From assembly GCA_016714495.1 (NCBI GenBank), contig JADKDU010000001.1, positions 620,001 through 684,000 on the forward strand: a stretch of 64,000 nt of DNA, in the 5' to 3' direction. This document shows positions 43,330 through 52,014 of the stretch, piece after piece. The stretch comes from Hyphomonadaceae bacterium (GTDB lineage Bacteria > Pseudomonadota > Alphaproteobacteria > Caulobacterales > Hyphomonadaceae). Every line of letters starts with the position of its first letter. The stretch's first letter is position 1. Below the pieces are notes generated by a model. That model saw nothing but the letters and a program-made list of their open reading frames with translations. It searched no databases and was not told the origin of the DNA. The position numbers and the translations under genes are program-made.

Positions 43330-43701
43330 ATGATCGGTTACGTACTGCTCGGCACAAACAACTACGAGAGAGCCAAGGACTTCTACGACAAAGTCTTCGC
43401 GCCCGTGGGCGGCAAGCGCGCGATGGATTTCGGATCTAGCCTGGTCTGGAGCAACGGCCAGGGCCCGCTGCTCGGTATAGGCCAACCCTACAACAAGCTT
43501 CCGGCGACCTATGGCAACGGCACGATGGTGGCGTTGCAGATGCCGTCGAAGGAAAAGGTCCATGAGGTTTATGACGCGGCGATGGCTAGTGGCGCGATCG
43601 ATGAAGGCCCCGCCGGGCCGCGCGGCGACACTTTCTATGCCGGCTATTTCCGCGACCTTGACGGCAACAAGCTGTGCGCCTTCTACGCGCCGGGCATGTG
43701 A
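43330..43701 (+). CDS. VOC-family (glyoxalase/bleomycin-resistance fold) protein 1
   Basis: 123 residues from the ATG at 43330, 6 nt after GGAGGA. One complete VOC domain: MIGYVLLGTNNYERAKDFYD at the start and YFRDLDGNKLCAFYAP at the end. It is a paralogue of the protein at 44415, with which it shares the MIGY...GTN, GGKR and FRDLDGNKLC blocks. The metal-site Glu/His pattern is incomplete at the N-terminal position, so activity is uncertain. The flavin reductase gene follows after 88 bp. Confidence 0.85.
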   Translation: MIGYVLLGTNNYERAKDFYDKVFAPVGGKRAMDFGSSLVWSNGQGPLLGIGQPYNKLPATYGNGTMVALQMPSKEKVHEVYDAAMASGAIDEGPAGPRGDTFYAGYFRDLDGNKLCAFYAPGM

Positions 43702-43789
43702 GCCTTTTTGACGTTGTGCGACGCCAGCCTTTCTGAAACAGGGCGGCTGGCGTCATGCAACCGGGCGCCGCGCCGTCCGTTTTGTTGTG

Positions 43790-44347
43790 ATGCACACCTA
43801 TCGCAAGCGCGACTATCCGCTGAACGACGCTCGGCGGCATATCGAGACGGGTCCCATCGTGCTGATCGGTTCCGCTCACAAGCGCGAGACCAACATCATG
43901 ACCATGGGCTGGCACATGATGATGGAATTGGAGCCGGCGCTGATCGGCTGCTACATCTGGACAGAGAACCACACGCGCAAACTGGTGATGGCCAGCAAGG
44001 AATGCGTGATCAATGTGCCGACAGTCGATCTCGTCGACACCGTCGTGAAGATCGACAACTCGTCCGGCGCGGAGATCGACAAGTTCGAAGCCTTTGATCT
44101 GACGCCCGTGAAAACTACGAAGATCGGCGCGCCATTGATCAAGGAATGCTACGCGAAGCTTGAATGCCGCCTGCACGACGCAAGACTGGTGCGCACATAC
44201 AGGCGTTTCCTGTGGGAGGGGGTGAAAGCCTACGTTGCGACGTCGCCGAAGAATCCTCGCACGATCCATTTTCGCGGCAACGGCGAGTTCATGACGGCCG
44301 GCGAGACGATCATCCGGCGGCGCATGTTCAAGCCCGAAATGCTCTGA
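43790..44347 (+). CDS. Flavin reductase-like FMN-binding protein
   Basis: 185 residues; the ATG at 43790 is preferred to the adjacent GTG. The split-barrel flavin reductase fold (DIM6/NTAB) is seen in PIVLIGSAHKRETNIMTMGWHMMME and the ENHTRKLVMASKECVINVPT block. These proteins bind FMN and either reduce free flavin with NAD(P)H or act as FMN oxidoreductases. It lies between two paralogous VOC genes on the same strand. Electron acceptor unknown. Confidence 0.82.
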   Translation: MHTYRKRDYPLNDARRHIETGPIVLIGSAHKRETNIMTMGWHMMMELEPALIGCYIWTENHTRKLVMASKECVINVPTVDLVDTVVKIDNSSGAEIDKFEAFDLTPVKTTKIGAPLIKECYAKLECRLHDARLVRTYRRFLWEGVKAYVATSPKNPRTIHFRGNGEFMTAGETIIRRRMFKPEML

Positions 44348-44414
44348 AATCTGGAGCCTTGCCTGCTCGCGCCCGGCGTGATTCCTTGCCGCCACGAATA
44401 GGAAGGACGTCCAC

Positions 44415-44780
44415 ATGATCGGCTACACAACAATCGGCACCAACGACCTCGCCAAGGCGCTGGGCTTCTACGACACCTTCCTGTCAGAGCTTGGCGGCAA
44501 GCGCATGATGGAGCTGCCGAACGGACAGCTTTATGCGTTCTCGCAGGGTCCGTTGTTTGGCGTTACGAAGCCTTATGACGGACAGACGCAGGCGCGCGGC
44601 AACGGCAACATGATCGCCCTGCGCTGCTCCTCGCAAGAAAAGGTCGACCTGCTGCACGCCAAGGCTCTGTCGCTGGGCGGCTCGGACGAAGGCGCACCGG
44701 GCGATCGCGGCGGCGGCTTCTACGGCGCGTATTTCCGCGACCTCGACGGCAACAAGCTCTGCATCTTCACTATGGGCTGA
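44415..44780 (+). CDS. VOC-family protein 2
   Basis: 121 residues, ATG at 44415 behind AGGAAGGA. One VOC domain with MIGYTTIGTNDLAKALGFYD and the terminal YFRDLDGNKLCIFT, closely related to the protein at 43330 (I judge about 40-45 % identical by eye). The duplication flanks the flavin reductase. No specific reaction can be assigned; isomerase, lyase or dioxygenase functions are all known in the fold. Confidence 0.85.
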   Translation: MIGYTTIGTNDLAKALGFYDTFLSELGGKRMMELPNGQLYAFSQGPLFGVTKPYDGQTQARGNGNMIALRCSSQEKVDLLHAKALSLGGSDEGAPGDRGGGFYGAYFRDLDGNKLCIFTMG

Positions 44781-44790
44781 GCGGGCAGCG

Positions 44791-45318
44791 CTACTTCGCC
44801 AGCAGGCCTTCGCTCAGCCGCTTGATAGCCGCAGCCTGCGCGTCCGTTGGCGCGCCGCCAATTTCAGCTGCCTGCAGCGCCATGTTGACCAGATCTTGCC
44901 GCTGCGAAGGGTCAAGCGTGTTGGCCCATAGCGGCAGGAAGCGGCGCACGGTTTCGTTGGTGTCGGGCACCTGGCCAGATGCCCAGCCTGCGAACGTCAT
45001 GGCGTCATCGCGCTCCTGCTTGCTTATCCGGCAGGTCGTCTCCAGCATGCTATTGATCTTGTCCTCGTCGGACAGGATGACCGGCTTGCGCAGCGACATC
45101 AGGCTGTGGAGCAGCGTCGCGGCAGCCATGCCAGGCGTGTCGACACCGGCCAGCACCGACGTCCCCGCCCGATGCTTGAAGCGCGCCCGGCTAACCATGC
45201 CGCGCGCTTTTCCAGCCGCGTCGATGGCGGTGTCGACTGCGCCCTTGACCTGCTGAGCGCGCCACCACCAGAAGCCGATGCCTCCGATGATTGCGAATAT
45301 CAGGCCCACGATCGCCAT
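44791..45318 (-). CDS. Membrane-anchored protein with a TerB-like helical domain
   Basis: 175 residues from the ATG at 45318, behind GAGGGGAC. One N-terminal membrane span (about 2-20, ending WWWR), then an Ala/Gly/Lys linker and an all-helical domain from about 45. The latter (LSDEDKINSMLETTCRISKQERDDA and QRQDLVNMALQAAEIGGAPT) resembles TerB/DnaJ-TerB-type domains. Function unknown. Convergent with the VOC gene. The upstream extension to 45414 lacks a ribosome site. Confidence 0.65.
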   Translation of the reverse strand: MAIVGLIFAIIGGIGFWWWRAQQVKGAVDTAIDAAGKARGMVSRARFKHRAGTSVLAGVDTPGMAAATLLHSLMSLRKPVILSDEDKINSMLETTCRISKQERDDAMTFAGWASGQVPDTNETVRRFLPLWANTLDPSQRQDLVNMALQAAEIGGAPTDAQAAAIKRLSEGLLAK

Positions 45319-45496
45319 TTGAAGTCCCCTCAACGGGGAAATATGCGCTGCGGCAATTATAGCGTCAAATCGACGTCTTTTTGCCGGTCGCCCGCGAAAC
45401 TCGGCGCACGACATTTACCCAACAGGCCCTCACTCACCCGGCTTGGCGCGTTTGCCCGTCCGGCCTAGCTTCGATCCGCCATACGGAGACGCCGCC

Positions 45497-45769
45497 ATGC
45501 CCCTGCACGCCCAGATTCTCTGCATCGGCGGCAACGTCCTGTTCGCCATCTTCTTCCTCATCGGGGCGGGCGCAGGCTTGAGCGAGGGGAATTTCTCGAT
45601 GGCGTTCGTGATGACGCTGTTCGGCGTCGCCGCGGCATACAGCGTGTGGGTGCTGGCCAAGTTCCGGCACTATCTCGATGCGGAGGCGGTAATGGAGCGT
45701 GAACTGCACATCGAGCGGATGCGCGAGGAGATCGAAGTCCTGAAGGCCAACAACAAGTCCGATTCTTAA
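45497..45769 (+). CDS. Small two-span membrane protein
   Basis: 90 residues, ATG at 45497, 8 nt after GGAG. Two membrane spans (about 6-25 and 34-54) are followed by a charged, Glu-rich helix with heptad-like spacing (EAVMERELHIERMREEIEVLKA), probably a cytoplasmic coiled coil. No recognised family. Isolated unit, convergent with the DUF4167 gene. Confidence 0.7.
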   Translation: MPLHAQILCIGGNVLFAIFFLIGAGAGLSEGNFSMAFVMTLFGVAAAYSVWVLAKFRHYLDAEAVMERELHIERMREEIEVLKANNKSDS

Positions 45770-45785
45770 CCTTGAAACAGAACGA

Positions 45786-45803
45786 GCCGCACTCGCGTGC
45801 GGC
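45786..45803 (-). terminator. Hairpin between the small membrane protein and DUF4167 genes
   Basis: GCCGCAC/GTGCGGC, perfect 7-bp stem, TCGC loop. On the reverse strand it is followed by TCGTTCTGTTT, a modest T-rich tail for the DUF4167 transcript. Confidence 0.5.
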
Positions 45804-45831
45804 CCGCTGCTATATCTATCTGAACCGGCAA

Positions 45832-46512
45832 TCAACCGCCCGTGAGGGCGCCTTGCTTACGAGCGAGACTATCGAGGGCGGAGCGCGCCTCGGGGTCTGC
45901 CCCCCCGCCGCCGCCGCCACCCGGGTTATTCGGGCGGTCGCCATCGGGACGCCGGCGTCCACGGCGGCGACGGCCGCGGCCGGCGCCTTCCGTATTGCCC
46001 TGCTGCTGGTCATCCTGCTGGCCGCCGGACGCTTCGACTTCGTCCCGCTCGGCGCCCTCATTGTTGTTGCCGCCGCCATCGGAGTCGCCATCGTCGTCGC
46101 CATCGTCGTTCGACTGATCGTCCATGACCTTGAGCGCGTCCTGCGAGTCGCCGGGCTGCTGCATGCCGATGTCGGCATGTTGCACCGAGACGCTGTCGCC
46201 GGGCTGCTGGCCCTGCTGCATGCCGCCTTCGCCGTTCTGCTGTGCAAGCAGACGGTCGCGCGGCATCGAGGCCGCCATCACGCGATAATAATGCTCGGCG
46301 TGCTGGAGAAGCGCTTCGTACTTCACACGATCACCGCCCGATTGGGCGTCGCGCGCATACTGCGAGTACTTCTCGTAAATCTGTGCCGCCGTGCCCCGGA
46401 TTTTCACTTCGGGCCCGCTGCTCTCGAGCGAACGGTTGCCGTGGTTGTGGTTGTTGTTGCCACCACCGCCGCCGCCGCCGGGCTTGCGCCCGCGCCCCCG
46501 CTGACGCTTCAT
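45832..46512 (-). CDS. DUF4167 domain protein
   Basis: 226 residues. The N-terminus is Arg/Gly/Asn-rich (KRQRGRGRKPGGGGGGGNNN), followed by the DUF4167 domain at about 30-100 (SSGPEVKIRGTAAQIYEKYSQYARDAQSGGDRV, EALLQHAEHYYRV). The remaining half is low complexity, rich in Gln, Asp and Gly, with an RGRRRRGRRRP basic patch. DUF4167 is a near-universal alphaproteobacterial domain, almost always next to prmC as here, and the basic tail suggests RNA or ribosome contact; the function is not established. Confidence 0.88.
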   Translation of the reverse strand: MKRQRGRGRKPGGGGGGGNNNHNHGNRSLESSGPEVKIRGTAAQIYEKYSQYARDAQSGGDRVKYEALLQHAEHYYRVMAASMPRDRLLAQQNGEGGMQQGQQPGDSVSVQHADIGMQQPGDSQDALKVMDDQSNDDGDDDGDSDGGGNNNEGAERDEVEASGGQQDDQQQGNTEGAGRGRRRRGRRRPDGDRPNNPGGGGGGGADPEARSALDSLARKQGALTGG

Positions 46513-46722
46513 GTAACCATCCCTGATCTTCAGAGTATTCGCCCCAGTTGGACGGAGTTGGGGTCTGCCATCTGCAAACCCAACCGGACGCTTGGCTGAT
46601 CACCCGGCTTTAATATCCAGGAATCGCCTGCAGTCCGTCGATAAAGACGCTAGCCTGTTTGCCACGCCGCGCCAAGTGATTTCCTGAGGAAATTCCGACG
46701 CATTGCCTATGGTTTAATGGAA

Positions 46723-47574
46723 CTACGCCGCCCTGCGACCGAATGCAGCGCGCGCGATGCCCGCAAGATCATGATAGATTTTGATGTCCAGCAGACCGGC
46801 TTGCCGCATCATCATGGTGACGGCGGCAGCCTGTTCAATGCCGAACTCGAAGCCGATGCAGCCGCCGGGTTTGAGCCAGCCGGGCATGCCCTTGAGGATG
46901 GCGCGATGGGGATCAAGGCCATCGCCGCCCGGCGTGAGAGCCAAGTGCGGATCGTAGCCACGGACATCCATCGCCAGCCCGGCGATGTCGGCTTCGGGAA
47001 TGTAGGGCGGATTGGACATGACAAGGTCGAACGGCCCGCCATAGACGCCTGACCAGCCCGCTTCAATGAATGTGACGCGGCTTGATACGCCGAGCGCCTC
47101 AGCGTTGCGGCGGGCGACGGCCAACGCGGGCCGCGAGATGTCGAGGCCGGTTCCGGCGGCGTCTTGGCTTTCGGCGAGGACGGAAAGCAGGATGCAGCCG
47201 GAGCCGGTTCCAAGATCGAGAACACGGCCGCCTCTAGGCAGGCGGTTGAGGCCCTGCTCCACGAGCAGTTCGGTTTCGGGGCGCGGGTCGAGCACGTCGG
47301 ATGTAACGGTGAAGCGGCGGCCGTAGAATTCGCGCCAGCCACGGATGCGCGAGACGGGCTCGCCCCTGAGGCGACGCTGGACCGCCTGCTCGAAATCCGT
47401 GAGCGCCCCGATATCGATCGAATCGGTTTCGCGCAGGATCACATCGACCGGTTCGATGCCAAGAGCGTGGGCCAGAAGCAGCCGGGCGTCGCGCGGCGCA
47501 TTCTCGACCCCGGCGGAGGCGAGGCGCTGGGCAGCCTCGCGCATCATGTCCCGCCAGGAGCAATGGAGTGTCAT
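46723..47574 (-). CDS. prmC: Release factor glutamine N5-methyltransferase PrmC (HemK)
   Basis: 283 residues from the ATG at 47574. An N-terminal helical domain (RLASAGVENAPRDARLLLAHALG) leads to the SAM-binding fold with LDLGTGSGCILLSVL and the diagnostic N-P-P-Y motif (VMSNPPYIPEADIAGL). It methylates the Gln of the GGQ motif in release factors 1 and 2. prfA is not in the window, but DUF4167 lies downstream, the usual alphaproteobacterial context. The upstream reading frame to 47823 is antisense to slyX and rejected. Confidence 0.93.
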   Translation of the reverse strand: MTLHCSWRDMMREAAQRLASAGVENAPRDARLLLAHALGIEPVDVILRETDSIDIGALTDFEQAVQRRLRGEPVSRIRGWREFYGRRFTVTSDVLDPRPETELLVEQGLNRLPRGGRVLDLGTGSGCILLSVLAESQDAAGTGLDISRPALAVARRNAEALGVSSRVTFIEAGWSGVYGGPFDLVMSNPPYIPEADIAGLAMDVRGYDPHLALTPGGDGLDPHRAILKGMPGWLKPGGCIGFEFGIEQAAAVTMMMRQAGLLDIKIYHDLAGIARAAFGRRAA

Positions 47575-47620
47575 GGCGCGGGGTGTAGCATGACGAGCCA
47601 GAGCAACGTAAGAACGGGTT

Positions 47621-47848
47621 ATGACCGATACGTCTCGCCTCGACGCGCTCGAAATCCGCATCGCCCACCAAGACCAGGCGATCGAAGAGCTCAACCAGAC
47701 GATCATCGCCCAGTGGAAAGAGATCGACCGGCTGACGCGCGAATTCGTTATGGTGTCGGACCGGCTCGCCAGTGCGGAACAGTCGATCGGGCCGAGCCGG
47801 GCGACGAAGCGCCGCCGCCGCATTGGTGACGTTAGTCTTACGCTGTGA
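47621..47848 (+). CDS. slyX: SlyX-family protein
   Basis: 75 residues, mostly one coiled coil with the SlyX pattern (LDALEIRIAHQDQAIEELNQTIIAQWKEIDRL), then a basic tail. Cytoplasmic, function unknown despite wide conservation. Divergent from prmC, and its 3' end overlaps the convergent MOSC gene by 11 bases. Confidence 0.85.
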   Translation: MTDTSRLDALEIRIAHQDQAIEELNQTIIAQWKEIDRLTREFVMVSDRLASAEQSIGPSRATKRRRRIGDVSLTL

Positions 47849-48599
47849 GTTCAGCACCAAGCGTAACGGCGCCTGAACGCGTGATGGAGAAATAATTCCC
47901 CAGCGTATCGCGGCCGAAGTATTCGCGGAGTTTGGCGACCATCTCGATATCGCGTTCGCCGGTGTCGAGGTTCACGTGCGTGGCTAGGCAGCGCACGATC
48001 GGCTTGAACATGGCGAGTTCAGCTGAGCCGAGCTGGATCTTCTGGCCGACGATCCAATCGTCTTCGGCCCATGGCTTGAGGCCGTCGATATAGACGTTAG
48101 CGCGGAAGCGAAGCGGGTCGATCTCCTGCCCGATCGCCTGGGCGACGGAGCGGACGCTGGCGAGGTTCATGACCGAGATATAGCCGTTCGGGTGGTCCAT
48201 GAAGCGGTAGCCGCGTGGGCTTTCCAGCACGCGAAGTGTGCCCGGCGCATCCTCGCCGAGAAAGGCCTGCAGGAACCGCTCGAGCGTGTCGCGGCCCCGG
48301 GGCGTGGCGAGGTTGGTCTCGACGCCGAAGCCGTGCGCATCGCCGACATGAAAGACGCCGGTTGCATCATCAAGGCGCGTCTTCACGCGCGCGAGCGCAG
48401 GGAAGCGGGCGAGGACGGTGAAGCGCTGTTTGGGGATGTGCTTCGGGTTTTCCGGATCGAAGCCGGAAGGGCCAACCTCGACGGCGTATTCGCGATCATG
48501 CGGGAAATAGCCGCCGGCCTCGAGCTTCACCGCGCTCATCGGCTCAGGCGTGAGGCCTTTGACCGGGTGGCGATAGATTGAGGCGACGATTCCGCGCAT
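47838..48599 (-). CDS. MOSC-domain protein (YcbX-like)
   Basis: 253 residues. An N-terminal MOSC_N beta-barrel with IYRHPVKGLTPEPM and a C-terminal MOSC domain with the FKPIVRCLATHVNLDTGERD segment, where the Cys is the expected molybdopterin-sulfur-handling residue. No ferredoxin domain is present, unlike Escherichia coli YcbX. Such proteins reduce N-hydroxylated base analogues with a molybdenum cofactor. It is 9 bp after queF on the same strand and likely co-transcribed. Confidence 0.85.
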   Translation of the reverse strand: MRGIVASIYRHPVKGLTPEPMSAVKLEAGGYFPHDREYAVEVGPSGFDPENPKHIPKQRFTVLARFPALARVKTRLDDATGVFHVGDAHGFGVETNLATPRGRDTLERFLQAFLGEDAPGTLRVLESPRGYRFMDHPNGYISVMNLASVRSVAQAIGQEIDPLRFRANVYIDGLKPWAEDDWIVGQKIQLGSAELAMFKPIVRCLATHVNLDTGERDIEMVAKLREYFGRDTLGNYFSITRSGAVTLGAELTA

Positions 48600-48608
48600 A
48601 AGCGCGGC

Positions 48609-49076
48609 CTACCCTCGCCCGCGATAAGGCGCAACGCCCGTGTCGGGGACCCACAGGGCTTCGGGCGCCTTGCCGGTTTGCCAGAAGACGTCGATGGGCA
48701 TGCCGCCGCGAGGGTACCAATAGCCGGCGATGCGGAGCCACGCAGGGCTGAGCGTGTCGACCAGGCGCTTGCCGATCGCGACGGTGCAATCCTCGTGGAA
48801 GGCGCCGTGGTTACGGAAGGAGGTGAGATAGAGCTTCAAGCTCTTGCTCTCCACGATCCAGTCGCCGGGGGCGTAGTCGATGACGAGGTGGGCAAAGTCG
48901 GGCTGGCCGGTAACCGGGCAAAGGGAAGTGAATTCGGGCGCGGTAAAGCGCGCGAGATAGAGCGTGCCCGAGTGAGGATTTGCCACGCGTTCGAGCACTG
49001 CCTGGTCAGGTGATGCCGGTTGGGGCGCGTGTCCGCCGAGCTGTGTCAGTCCAGCGAGATTTGAAGGTGAATTCAT
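48609..49076 (-). CDS. queF: NADPH-dependent 7-cyano-7-deazaguanine reductase QueF (short type)
   Basis: 155 residues, the unimodular (YkvM-like) form. The catalytic Cys lies in FTSLCPVTGQPDFA, followed by the substrate/NADPH motif ESKSLKLYLTSFRNHGAFHED. It reduces preQ0 to preQ1, the last free-base step of queuosine synthesis. No preQ1 riboswitch is evident in its upstream region. The MOSC gene lies directly behind. Start ATG at 49076. Confidence 0.93.
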   Translation of the reverse strand: MNSPSNLAGLTQLGGHAPQPASPDQAVLERVANPHSGTLYLARFTAPEFTSLCPVTGQPDFAHLVIDYAPGDWIVESKSLKLYLTSFRNHGAFHEDCTVAIGKRLVDTLSPAWLRIAGYWYPRGGMPIDVFWQTGKAPEALWVPDTGVAPYRGRG

Positions 49077-49420
49077 GCCGTCAGATGGCGCCGGCGCGAG
49101 GTTTCGGCAATAGGGCGCTTTCGATTCGTAGCTGGGACGACCGATTCTTCCCTGACCTGCTAGTCATGAAGCCTTCCATTCCACCCCATGGGCGCGAGTT
49201 GCCGCATGACGGATGCACAAAATTAAGGCAATTGACCTAGCGACTGTCATGAAATTGTGCGGTTGCGAAGTGACGGCGTCCGGTTTGGCTGATCTGCTTC
49301 CGGTGTGCTCTCGCCAATCGCCAATAAGGTCGCCGAGGACGGGTGCGCGCCCCAGCGCATTCTTGCCTGCAAAGCCGCGTCTGCGGGTCGGTTCAACGTG
49401 AGGGGAAAAGGACAAATATA
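49077..49420. other. 344-bp divergent promoter region of queF and the porin gene
   Basis: No gene supported. TTGACC at about 49232 could be a -35 element for the porin gene, but no good -10 follows at 16-18 bp. The reverse frame across 49164-49415 has no ribosome site and is not protein-like. Confidence 0.4.
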
Positions 49421-50122
49421 ATGCGCAACCTCTTGGTATTTGGAATTATCGCGGCTGCTGCGGCTACGCCGGCCTTCGCTCAGGAAGTCACCATTTCCGG
49501 CAACGTCGCTCTCGCGACCGACTACGCCTTCCGCGGCGTATCGCAGACGGATGAAAGCCCCGCCATTCAGGGCGGCCTCGACGCCGCGTTCGGCGATTCG
49601 GGCTTCTACCTCGGCACCTGGGCCTCGAACATCAACTTCGGCACCGGCGGCGGCAACCTCGAACTCGACGTGTACGGCGGATACAAATTCGCTCTCGGGG
49701 GCGTGGCGATGGATGTCGGCGTTCTCGGTTACCTGTACCCGGGCGCGTCGGATGACGGCGCCGAGCTCGACTATTGGGAACTGTACGCCAAGCCCTCGAT
49801 CGCTCTCTCGCCGCAGTTCACGCTGGGCGCAGGCTTCTACTACTCGCCGGAATTCACGGGCGAGTCGGGCGACGGCTTCTACTACGAAGTGAACGGCGCT
49901 TACGCTCTCACGCCTGAGTTGAGCCTGTCGGGCGCGGTTGGCATGCAGACGGTCGACACCGATGGCTTCTTCGCCGGTGAAGACGACTACACGACCTGGA
50001 ACGTCGGCGGCACCTATTCCGCCATGGGCCTCGGTTTCGACCTGCGTTACGTCGGCACCGACGTGGACGACGCCAATGCCTACGACGACCGCGTGATCTT
50101 CTCGGTCAAGAAAGCCATGTAG
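49421..50122 (+). CDS. TorF-family putative porin (Gcw_chp / TIGR02001)
   Basis: 233 residues, ATG at 49421 behind AAGGA. A signal peptide ends PAFAQ. The mature protein is a beta-barrel opening with VTISGNVALATDYAFRGVSQTDESPAIQGGLDAAF, the diagnostic motif of this family. The rest is alternating strands rich in Gly, Tyr and Asp, and the C-terminus ends V-I-F-S-V-K-K-A-M rather than in a Phe. Outer membrane; substrate unknown. A strong terminator follows. Confidence 0.9.
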   Translation: MRNLLVFGIIAAAAATPAFAQEVTISGNVALATDYAFRGVSQTDESPAIQGGLDAAFGDSGFYLGTWASNINFGTGGGNLELDVYGGYKFALGGVAMDVGVLGYLYPGASDDGAELDYWELYAKPSIALSPQFTLGAGFYYSPEFTGESGDGFYYEVNGAYALTPELSLSGAVGMQTVDTDGFFAGEDDYTTWNVGGTYSAMGLGFDLRYVGTDVDDANAYDDRVIFSVKKAM

Positions 50123-50187
50123 TTCGGACCCGGCTTCGGCCGGGACGCAAATAATGGTTGCCTGACGGCATGACCGTCGGAAACAGT

Positions 50188-50215
50188 AGAGCCGTCGCGA
50201 TTTCGCGGCGGCTCT
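50188..50215 (+). terminator. Intrinsic terminator after the porin gene
   Basis: AGAGCCGTCGCG/CGCGGCGGCTCT, a 12-bp stem with one G-T pair and a 4-base loop, then TTTCTGTTT. Confidence 0.85.
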
Positions 50216-50293
50216 TTCTGTTTCGGGCGCCCGCATGGGCGGCTGGCAAGGGGGATCGGGGACGACCAGGATGCCAGGCATGAGGGGGGCGAC

Positions 50294-51994
50294 ATGACAG
50301 CGGTCGAAACCCTTCAGCCGGCGATCATCTATCTGGGCGCGGGGCTGGCTGCGGCGTTAGCATCGCGCGCGGTGCGATTGAGTCCGATCGTGGGCTATCT
50401 GGTGGCCGGGCTGGTGATCGGGCCGTCGGGCTTCGGGCTCGTGCAAAACAACGAGACATCTCACTTCCTCGCTGATCTTGGCGTGGTGTTCCTGCTGTTC
50501 GACATCGGCCTGCATTTTTCCTTGCGCGAGATCAGGACGCGGCGGGACGACATGATCGGCCTCGCGCCGTTGCAGATCATCCTGTGCGGCGGGGCTTTTG
50601 CACTGATCGGCGTGGCGTTTGGATTTCCGTGGCCGGTGGCGGCGCTAGTGGGCGTCTCGCTCGCCCTCTCCTCCACGGCGGTGGTGGCGCGCATCCTTTC
50701 CGACAGGAACCAGCCGGGATGTCCAATGGGGCGGTCGGCGACGGCGGTGCTGGTGGCGCAGGATATCGTCGCGATCTTCCTGCTGACGTTCGCGGCCTCG
50801 CTGGGCGGCGATCCTGACATGCTGGGCGTGGAAGCGCTGATTGTGCTGGGCAAGGCGGTCGTTGCGCTGGTGCTGGCGATCCTGGCGGGGCGCTTTGTCG
50901 TGCGGCCGCTATTCCAATCGCTGGCGGCGACGAACAATCGCGAGACATTCACGGTCGTGGCGCTGTTCATCGTGCTGGCGGCGAGCGCGGCGACAGCGCG
51001 GGCGGATCTCTCGCTGACGCTAGGCGCGTTTCTCGCGGGGATGGCGGTATCAGATACGCCCTATCGCCATGTCGTGCAGAACGAGGTGAAGCCGTTCTCG
51101 GGTCTGCTGCTGGGGCTGTTCTTCATGAGCGTGGGGATGGGCGTGAACCTGCCAGCGATGGCGGCGATCTGGCCGGCTGTTCTTCTGACGGCGCTGGTGA
51201 TCGTGATCGTGAAGACGGTGGTGGTGTTCGCGGCGGCGCGGCTGAATGGCTGGGCGATACCGGGCGCGACGCAGTTGGGTTTCCTGCTGAGCCAGGGGTC
51301 GGAGTTCACGCTTGTTGTGGTGGGGATCGCATCGATCTCAGGCGCGATGCCGGGCAACTGGGCGGGCGTAATCACGGCGGCGGTGGCGGTGACGCTGGTG
51401 GCGGCGCCGATCTGGACGTCGCTGGGCCTGCACATTGCAAAGCTGCTGGCGGAAAGATCGAAGACGATCGCCGCCGATGCCGCTGACGCGGCGGAGGAAG
51501 AGCCGGTTCTGGTGTTCGGCATCACGCCGGAAGCAAGGCTGGCGGCGGATGCGCTGCGCGACCATCACATTCCCTATGTCGCAGTGGAGGCCGATCCCGA
51601 GCGCTTCGTGTCGGCGGCGTCCGATGGCTACACCATCGTGTTCGGTGACGCGAAGGATGCGCAGCTGATGGAAACGATCGGCGCTGCGCGGGCGCGGGCG
51701 ATCGTGCTGGGCGGATCAGGATTTGCGGGGCCGCAGGTTGCGGCGGCTGGCGCCAAGCTGCCGCCGCGGTTTGTCGCGGTGGCGACAGGGGCCGAGCGCG
51801 TAAGGCAGGCGGGCATGGGGCTGCGATCGCATCTGGCGCATGCAGAGCCGCGCGGCGTTGAGCTGGTCACGGATTTGCTGACTGAACTGGGCGTTGATCA
51901 AAAAGCGGTTGCGGCGTGGATCGCAGGCGAGCTTGAGCGGCGCGGGCTGCTGGACAAACGAGATGAGAACGAGGTGGAGATCGAGGCGGCTTAG
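50294..51994 (+). CDS. CPA2 cation:proton antiporter (KefB/YbaL-like)
   Basis: 566 residues. About 12 membrane spans in residues 1-385 with LSPIVGYLVAGLVIGPSGFGLV, the early FLLFDIGLHFSL motif and a cation-site region ALSSTAVVARIL. A nucleotide-binding TrkA-N-like domain follows from about 405 (VLVFGITPEARLAADALRDHHIPYVAVEADPERF); the final TrkA-C is absent. It probably exchanges K+ or Na+ for protons and may be gated by NAD(H). The GxGxxG motif of the nucleotide domain is altered (GITPEA), so gating is uncertain. Confidence 0.88.
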   Translation: MTAVETLQPAIIYLGAGLAAALASRAVRLSPIVGYLVAGLVIGPSGFGLVQNNETSHFLADLGVVFLLFDIGLHFSLREIRTRRDDMIGLAPLQIILCGGAFALIGVAFGFPWPVAALVGVSLALSSTAVVARILSDRNQPGCPMGRSATAVLVAQDIVAIFLLTFAASLGGDPDMLGVEALIVLGKAVVALVLAILAGRFVVRPLFQSLAATNNRETFTVVALFIVLAASAATARADLSLTLGAFLAGMAVSDTPYRHVVQNEVKPFSGLLLGLFFMSVGMGVNLPAMAAIWPAVLLTALVIVIVKTVVVFAAARLNGWAIPGATQLGFLLSQGSEFTLVVVGIASISGAMPGNWAGVITAAVAVTLVAAPIWTSLGLHIAKLLAERSKTIAADAADAAEEEPVLVFGITPEARLAADALRDHHIPYVAVEADPERFVSAASDGYTIVFGDAKDAQLMETIGAARARAIVLGGSGFAGPQVAAAGAKLPPRFVAVATGAERVRQAGMGLRSHLAHAEPRGVELVTDLLTELGVDQKAVAAWIAGELERRGLLDKRDENEVEIEAA

Positions 51995-52014
51995 CGCGGT
52001 GAATGCGCGCTCTA

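Noticed and set aside
45840..46500. Low-complexity GCC/GGC runs
   Set aside because: They encode the Gly/Gln/Asp-rich parts of the DUF4167 protein on the reverse strand.
49164..49415. Reverse frame in the queF/porin gap
   Set aside because: No ribosome site and not protein-like; the region is better explained as a divergent promoter.
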